Assembly: GCA_022615465.1 (NCBI GenBank)
Contig: JAKEGR010000238.1
Coordinates: 1-10,422 of the forward strand
DNA from: Planctomycetota bacterium
Lineage (GTDB): Bacteria; Planctomycetota; Planctomycetia; Pirellulales; Lacipirellulaceae
Direction: 5' to 3'
Length of the DNA: 10,422 nucleotides
Shown here: in pieces, positions 6,520 to 10,422 of the stretch
How positions within the stretch are numbered: the first letter of the stretch is position 1
Layout: the number at the start of each line of letters is the position of its first letter
Translations under genes and position numbers: made by a program
The notes under the pieces: model-generated
The model's input: the letters and a program-made list of their open reading frames with translations, nothing else
Databases searched by the model: none
Told to the model about the DNA's origin: nothing

Positions 6520-9144
6520 ATGCCTTCCGCAAAATCAGCGGGCTCGAAGGGGCCGGTCGCAGGCCGCGCTGCGCAGATCGTCGTCGTCAGCAGCGTGATG
6601 TTCACGTTCATTTCGTTCTGGCGCACGGCGGCGGTCGTCCTCTGCGACATGTCGAGCACCATGTATTACGTCGGTGCGATTGTCGAAAGCGCCGTCGGCC
6701 GGGCGGCCCCGTGGTTCATCCTGGCCGTGTTGTTGTTCAGCTATGCGATGCGGGCGGTGTACATCGAGAGCTGCGCGCTATTTGTCCGCGGCGGGGTCTA
6801 CCGCATCGTGAAGGAAGCGATGGGCGCGTTCTTTGCCAAAGTGGCCGTGTCTGCCTTGTTGTTCGACTATGTCCTCACCGGGCCAATCAGCGGCGTTTCG
6901 GCTGGCCAATACATCGTGGGCCTGGTACTCGAAACAACCGTGCGTTTCTCCGGTGTTGAAATAGACGAGTCCACCCGTCAAGCGATCAAGAGTTGGGGCT
7001 CCGTGGCGATTGCCTGCGCGGTCACCCTGTATTTCCTGCGGCAGAATTTGCTGGGGATTCACGAGTCGAGCGGCAAAGCGCTCCGCATCATGATCGCCAC
7101 GACCGTGATGGCTGCCATCGTGCTTGTCTGGTGTGTAGTGACGCTCGCCTACCGCGGGCCGACGAATGAGTTCCCCACCTGGAAGCCTGACCTCAGCCTG
7201 AAAGTTGAAGTTACCGAGACCGGCCAAAGCGTGCCAAAACTGGACCCCGTGACGGGCGAGCAGCAGGATCCGCTCGGCTGGATCGGCCGTTTTCCCGGCG
7301 CTGCCGAACCACTGCGGAGTACCACCAATTGGCTTAGCATCCTCGGCGTGATTGGAATCGCGATGGCCTTTGGACATTCGATCCTGGCCATGAGCGGGGA
7401 AGAAACGCTCGCCCAGGTCTATCGCGAAATTGAATCGCCCAAGCTGCCCAACTTCAAGAAGGTTGGGTTCATCGTGTTTGCTTACAGTCTGGTGCTGACC
7501 GGCTCCATGAATTTTCTCGCCGTGCTACTCGTACCCGACCATGATCGGATGACCGTTTACTACGACAACTGGATGGGCGGGCTGGCAATGAACGTGATCG
7601 GCCCGGTGGCCTTGCGTTTGGTGCTGAATGCTTTTGTGGTGGTGGTCGGGTTTCTCATTTTGTCAGGCGCGGTCAACACATCGATCGTCGGCTCGAACGG
7701 CGTGCTAAGCCGCGTCGCGGAAGACGGCGTTCTTCCCAGTTGGTTTCTCCGGCCGCATTCCCGCTTCGGCACGAATTACCGACTTCTGTACCTGATTACC
7801 GGCCTGCAGCTTTTCGCGATCCTTGCCAGCCGCGGCGACGTACTCTTGCTCGGCGAGGCGTATGCGTTTGGCGTCGTGTGGAGCTTCGTGTTCAATACGC
7901 TGTCGATGGTGATCTTGCGGTTCAAAAAGCGTGGACCGCGTGATTTCGTAGTTCCCTGGAACATCCGCTGGGGAGACGTGTACGTTCCCATTGGTCTCAC
8001 CCTCGTCTTTTTGACGGTTCTTGCCGCCGCCCTTGCCAACCTGGTGACCAAGCCGGTGGCCACGGTGGGCGGCCTCAGTTTTGCCGGCGTGTTTTTCGCT
8101 GTCTTTGTGGTAACCGAGCGACTTCACAAGCGACATCGTCGCGGCGAACAACACGAGCATCTCGAACAGTTTAACCGCGCGACCGTGGCGCAGACCTCCG
8201 CCGAAAGCCTTGGTTTGACCAAGCCGTATCGAAAGCTGGTGGCCATTCGGTCTCCGCGCAATCTCTTCATGCTGGACAAGGCGCTCGCCGACACCGATCC
8301 GGAAACGACCGACGTCGTGGTGATGACCGCCAAGGTCGAACTGCCCGGTGCCGATGCGCCAAGCGACGACGCACTCGATACCTACGACCAACAACTACTC
8401 ACGGCCGTAGTGAACCGCGCCGAGCGACTTGGTAAATCCGTTTCGCCGCTCGTGGTTCCCACGAACAACGCCTTGCATGCCGTTCTCCAAGTGGCGAAGG
8501 ACTTGCCCGCCCAAGAAATCATTCTCGGGGCGTCCAACATCTACACAGCCGAAGAACAACTCGACCAAATCGCGTTCTATTGGATCAGCCTGCATGGCGG
8601 CATTCCCCAGGGCCTGACCGTCCACATCGTTAGCGCCGACCGAACGGTTGCGTTCGACTTGCACGAAGGCAATCGCATTCCCACCGCCGCCGAACGGAAA
8701 GCCCGATCGGTCGCCGAGTTGCGCGCCGCCGGGATCGGTATCCAGCGAGTCCTGCTGGCTCACGACGGCACGATCGCCAGCCACGACATCTTTGAATGGA
8801 TGCTCACGATGTTGGCCAGCGATGTCGCGCTCGACATGGTACCCGTCGCGCCGCCGGATTCATCGCTGCTGGGCGACCGCGCTGCGATTGAAAAGGACCA
8901 GCAGCGGGCCGCTCAATTGGGTCGCACCGTTCAATTGCTGGCCGAGGCCAATCAATCGGGGCCTGATATCGTGCGATTGGCTGCCGAGGGAACCTATGAC
9001 CTCTTGGTGCTGCCGTGGTCGGAAGAAACCTGTGCCGAGACCGCTCCTGGAAGCGGCCATTGGAGCGATTACGTGCGACAGCACTCGCCGTGCAGCATTT
9101 TCCTGGCGGTTCACCCGGCGATTTCGCGCGAGATTGTCGCGTAA
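6520..9144 (+). CDS. KimA-like APC-superfamily transporter with two USP-like domains, probable K+ importer
   Basis: An inner-membrane secondary transporter of 874 residues. About twelve membrane helices fill residues 18-550, with a broken first helix and a roughly 60-residue hydrophilic loop at 212-271 before the sixth. Alignment by eye to Bacillus subtilis KimA (formerly YdaO) is clear around Asp43 and Tyr50 in helix 1, SYAMRAVYI and RGG (74-92), and LLFDYVLT (113-120), where KimA has LLVDYILT. Asp43, Tyr50, Asp116, Tyr117 and Thr120 occupy the positions of KimA potassium ligands as I recall them. GEETLAQ (from 293) is the usual APC motif. The cytosolic tail holds two alpha/beta domains of universal-stress-protein type (about 570-720 and 741-869); KimA has only one, near 600 residues in total. 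The c-di-AMP riboswitch upstream supports potassium or osmolyte transport. The frame is open back to 6229, but those codons cover the aptamer and give an unlikely peptide, so ATG 6520 is chosen. Generic amino-acid permease is the alternative. Confidence 0.85.
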   Translation: MPSAKSAGSKGPVAGRAAQIVVVSSVMFTFISFWRTAAVVLCDMSSTMYYVGAIVESAVGRAAPWFILAVLLFSYAMRAVYIESCALFVRGGVYRIVKEAMGAFFAKVAVSALLFDYVLTGPISGVSAGQYIVGLVLETTVRFSGVEIDESTRQAIKSWGSVAIACAVTLYFLRQNLLGIHESSGKALRIMIATTVMAAIVLVWCVVTLAYRGPTNEFPTWKPDLSLKVEVTETGQSVPKLDPVTGEQQDPLGWIGRFPGAAEPLRSTTNWLSILGVIGIAMAFGHSILAMSGEETLAQVYREIESPKLPNFKKVGFIVFAYSLVLTGSMNFLAVLLVPDHDRMTVYYDNWMGGLAMNVIGPVALRLVLNAFVVVVGFLILSGAVNTSIVGSNGVLSRVAEDGVLPSWFLRPHSRFGTNYRLLYLITGLQLFAILASRGDVLLLGEAYAFGVVWSFVFNTLSMVILRFKKRGPRDFVVPWNIRWGDVYVPIGLTLVFLTVLAAALANLVTKPVATVGGLSFAGVFFAVFVVTERLHKRHRRGEQHEHLEQFNRATVAQTSAESLGLTKPYRKLVAIRSPRNLFMLDKALADTDPETTDVVVMTAKVELPGADAPSDDALDTYDQQLLTAVVNRAERLGKSVSPLVVPTNNALHAVLQVAKDLPAQEIILGASNIYTAEEQLDQIAFYWISLHGGIPQGLTVHIVSADRTVAFDLHEGNRIPTAAERKARSVAELRAAGIGIQRVLLAHDGTIASHDIFEWMLTMLASDVALDMVPVAPPDSSLLGDRAAIEKDQQRAAQLGRTVQLLAEANQSGPDIVRLAAEGTYDLLVLPWSEETCAETAPGSGHWSDYVRQHSPCSIFLAVHPAISREIVA

Positions 9145-9154
9145 GCGCGCGGGG

Positions 9155-9181
9155 GCACGGAACGGCACGGAGGCACGTTCC
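9155..9181. repeat. Short direct and inverted repeat between convergent genes
   Basis: The gap between the transporter and smpB contains GGCACGGA twice (9155-9162 and 9165-9172), followed by GGCACG (9172-9177). The same stretch allows GGAACG (9159-9164) to pair with CGTTCC (9176-9181) around an eleven-base loop. It could form a weak bidirectional hairpin terminator for the two converging genes, but there is no T run on either side. It may also be a small dispersed intergenic repeat; one window cannot show that. Confidence 0.3.
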
Positions 9182-9208
9182 CTACTATCAGCAGTCTGTC
9201 AGGAACCA

Positions 9209-9703
9209 CTAGCGCCGGCGCATCGCGCGGTCGATGTCGCGTTGCGATTCGCGGTGTTTCATCGCGTCGCGTTTGTCGTGCTTCTGTTTGCCGCGGCAGA
9301 TGCCCAGCAGCACCTTGGCCCGGCCTTGCTTGAAGTACATCTTCAGCGGCACGAGCGTGAGGCCCCTCTCATAGGCCTGGCCGGCGAACTTGCGGATTTC
9401 GCGGAGGTGCAGCAGAAGTTTGCGACGCCGCTTCGGCTGATGGTTCAGGTCGTGCGAGTACGAATACTCGGCGATGTTGGCCCCGACCAGCCAGACCTCG
9501 TCTCCTTCGACCCGGCCATAGGCTTCGTCCAGCGAAAGCAGCCCGCCGCGCAGACTTTTCACTTCGCTGCCGACCAGCACGATGCCGCACTCGAGCGTGT
9601 CGAGCACAAGATAGTTGTGCCGGGCCTTGCGATTGTCGGCGATGACGCGCTCGTTCTTGTCGTCGGAGCCGGCTTTCTTCGATTTCTTGTCTTTCTTGGC
9701 CAC
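9209..9703 (-). CDS. smpB: SsrA-binding protein SmpB
   Basis: A 164-residue cytosolic RNA-binding protein that brings tmRNA to stalled ribosomes for trans-translation. Family landmarks appear in order: NRKARHNY near residue 26, GIVLVGSEVKSLRGG, the block LNHQPKRRRKLLLHLREI, GLTLVPLKMYFKQGRAKV, and a basic C-terminal tail beginning GICRGKQKHDKR that enters the ribosomal A site. The N-terminus is lysine-rich, as in other SmpB proteins. The GTG start at 9703 gives the usual length and an opening MAKKDKK, but has no Shine-Dalgarno site. An in-frame ATG at 9757 has AAGG seven bases upstream and would give 182 residues, so the start is not settled. It lies just downstream of the DUF1559 gene on the same strand and converges with the transporter gene. 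No tmRNA gene is seen in the window. Confidence 0.96.
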   Translation of the reverse strand: MAKKDKKSKKAGSDDKNERVIADNRKARHNYLVLDTLECGIVLVGSEVKSLRGGLLSLDEAYGRVEGDEVWLVGANIAEYSYSHDLNHQPKRRRKLLLHLREIRKFAGQAYERGLTLVPLKMYFKQGRAKVLLGICRGKQKHDKRDAMKHRESQRDIDRAMRRR

Positions 9704-9729
9704 GAATGGGGGGGCATGTCGAAGTGTCG

Positions 9730-9746
9730 GATGGGCATCGCCCACC
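9730..9746 (-). other. Hairpin between the DUF1559 gene and smpB
   Basis: On the minus strand GGTGGGC pairs with GCCCATC around a three-base GAT loop, giving seven base pairs with one G-U wobble. If smpB starts at GTG 9703 the hairpin is in the untranslated gap and might trim or pause the upstream transcript. If it starts at ATG 9757 the hairpin is inside the coding sequence. A run of seven C follows on the minus strand (9708-9714). Confidence 0.35.
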
Positions 9747-9792
9747 GAAATGTTCATGCGTAGACCTTGATGGACGGCGCCCACGCTACGCG

Positions 9793-10422
9793 TTACTGAT
9801 AATCTGCTTCCGAAAGTGGTGCAGCGTTGCGGAAAATATCTATCGCGCCACCAATGTCGTTATGGTCAACTGGATTGTCGCTCTTGCGACCGTTCGGCGT
9901 CATCAACTGCTGATAAACCACGTAGTCGATGTCCTCGCGCAAGAACTGGCCGTGCCCGTCGCAAAAGGCCACATTTGCCCCGCTGCCATGCGCACTGGCC
10001 GGTCGGGCAAATCGCGGAATTCCCGGATCAAAATCGACCATGTCCTCGACATTGCCGTTGATCCGCTCCTGGTCGGCAATCGTGTTGCCAGGCACCGGGT
10101 TGTCATTGACGACCCAGACCATGCCGAGTTGTTGTTCATTTCCGAACAGCCAGGAGAACCACGGTGGGCCAGGATTGAGAGGTTCGTATGTTTTTTGGAT
10201 GTTTTCCGCGATCATCAGCGTCGTTCCGGCGCCATCCTTGATGGACCCCATCCGCATCTTGGGACCTTTCGTGCCTTGCCGATCATACTCAGCCAGGTCG
10301 AAAAACACGCCATTGTCGACCGTGTCGCCAAAGCCTGAGGGATTCAAGAAATTGCCGCTGCCGTCGCGGTCCCACGCGCCCGCGTTGACGACGTATGTCA
10401 GGCCGGCCAGATCAGGCTGGGA
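9793..10422 (-). CDS. DUF1559 family pseudopilin-like protein (5' end outside window)
   Basis: The last 209 residues of a protein whose frame is open to the right edge; the start lies outside. The C-terminus carries the hallmark of the planctomycete DUF1559 family: FARPASAHGSGANVAFCDGHGQ, then FLREDIDYVVYQQLMTPNG, ending near the stop. An aspartate- and glycine-rich central part (GSIKDGAGTTLMIAENI) also fits. Family members usually start with a type IV pilin-like leader and a hydrophobic helix (prepilin cleavage/methylation site) and are thought to be exported and displayed at the cell surface or in the periplasm, but their function is not established. The leader cannot be checked here. The gene stops 89 bases before the smpB GTG. 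An internal TTG at 10347 is sometimes taken as a start but the homologous sequence continues upstream of it. Confidence 0.9.
   Translation of the reverse strand, partial: SQPDLAGLTYVVNAGAWDRDGSGNFLNPSGFGDTVDNGVFFDLAEYDRQGTKGPKMRMGSIKDGAGTTLMIAENIQKTYEPLNPGPPWFSWLFGNEQQLGMVWVVNDNPVPGNTIADQERINGNVEDMVDFDPGIPRFARPASAHGSGANVAFCDGHGQFLREDIDYVVYQQLMTPNGRKSDNPVDHNDIGGAIDIFRNAAPLSEADYQ

Noticed and set aside
7705..8394. Minus-strand 229-codon frame opposite the transporter
   Set aside because: It lies over well-conserved transporter and USP coding sequence, is His/Arg-rich and resembles no family.
8648..9763. Plus-strand 371-codon frame bridging the transporter end and smpB
   Set aside because: It overlaps two well-supported genes in wrong frames or on the wrong strand and changes character along its length.

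Overview
The window looks like chromosomal DNA from a planctomycete, probably of the Pirellula group. The strongest clue is the right-hand gene, which has the C-terminal signature of the DUF1559 pseudopilin-like proteins that planctomycetes carry in large numbers. The GC-rich coding style and poor Shine-Dalgarno sites fit but do not prove it.

Layout. Positions 1-6017 (minus strand) hold one uninterrupted reading frame for a reducing type I polyketide synthase, running off the left edge. Its visible domain order is KS-AT-DH-(structural KR half)-ER-KR; the end of KR and any ACP lie outside. Positions 6018-6519 are a divergent intergenic region. Positions 6520-9144 (plus strand) encode an 874-residue APC-superfamily transporter with two C-terminal universal-stress-protein-like domains. 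Positions 9209-9703 (minus) encode SmpB, the trans-translation protein. Positions 9793-10422 (minus) are the 3' part of a DUF1559 gene entering from the right edge.

The main observation is in the intergenic region. A 139-nt stretch (6185-6323) reads as a c-di-AMP (ydaO/yuaA-type) riboswitch aptamer. It has a closing P1 helix, the conserved 5' and 3' elements, and all the expected internal helices. A sigma70-like promoter sits just upstream and would start the transcript a few bases before P1. The controlled gene resembles Bacillus KimA (formerly YdaO), the potassium transporter whose own mRNA carries the founding member of this riboswitch class. The acidic and tyrosine residues of KimA helices 1 and 3 are present. 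The pair therefore predicts potassium homeostasis governed by c-di-AMP in this organism, at the RNA level and possibly also at the protein level.

The polyketide synthase is transcribed away from the transporter and shares only the intergenic region with it; I see no functional link. The smpB and DUF1559 genes are ordinary neighbours. No tRNA, rRNA, CRISPR array, insertion sequence or phage gene was seen.
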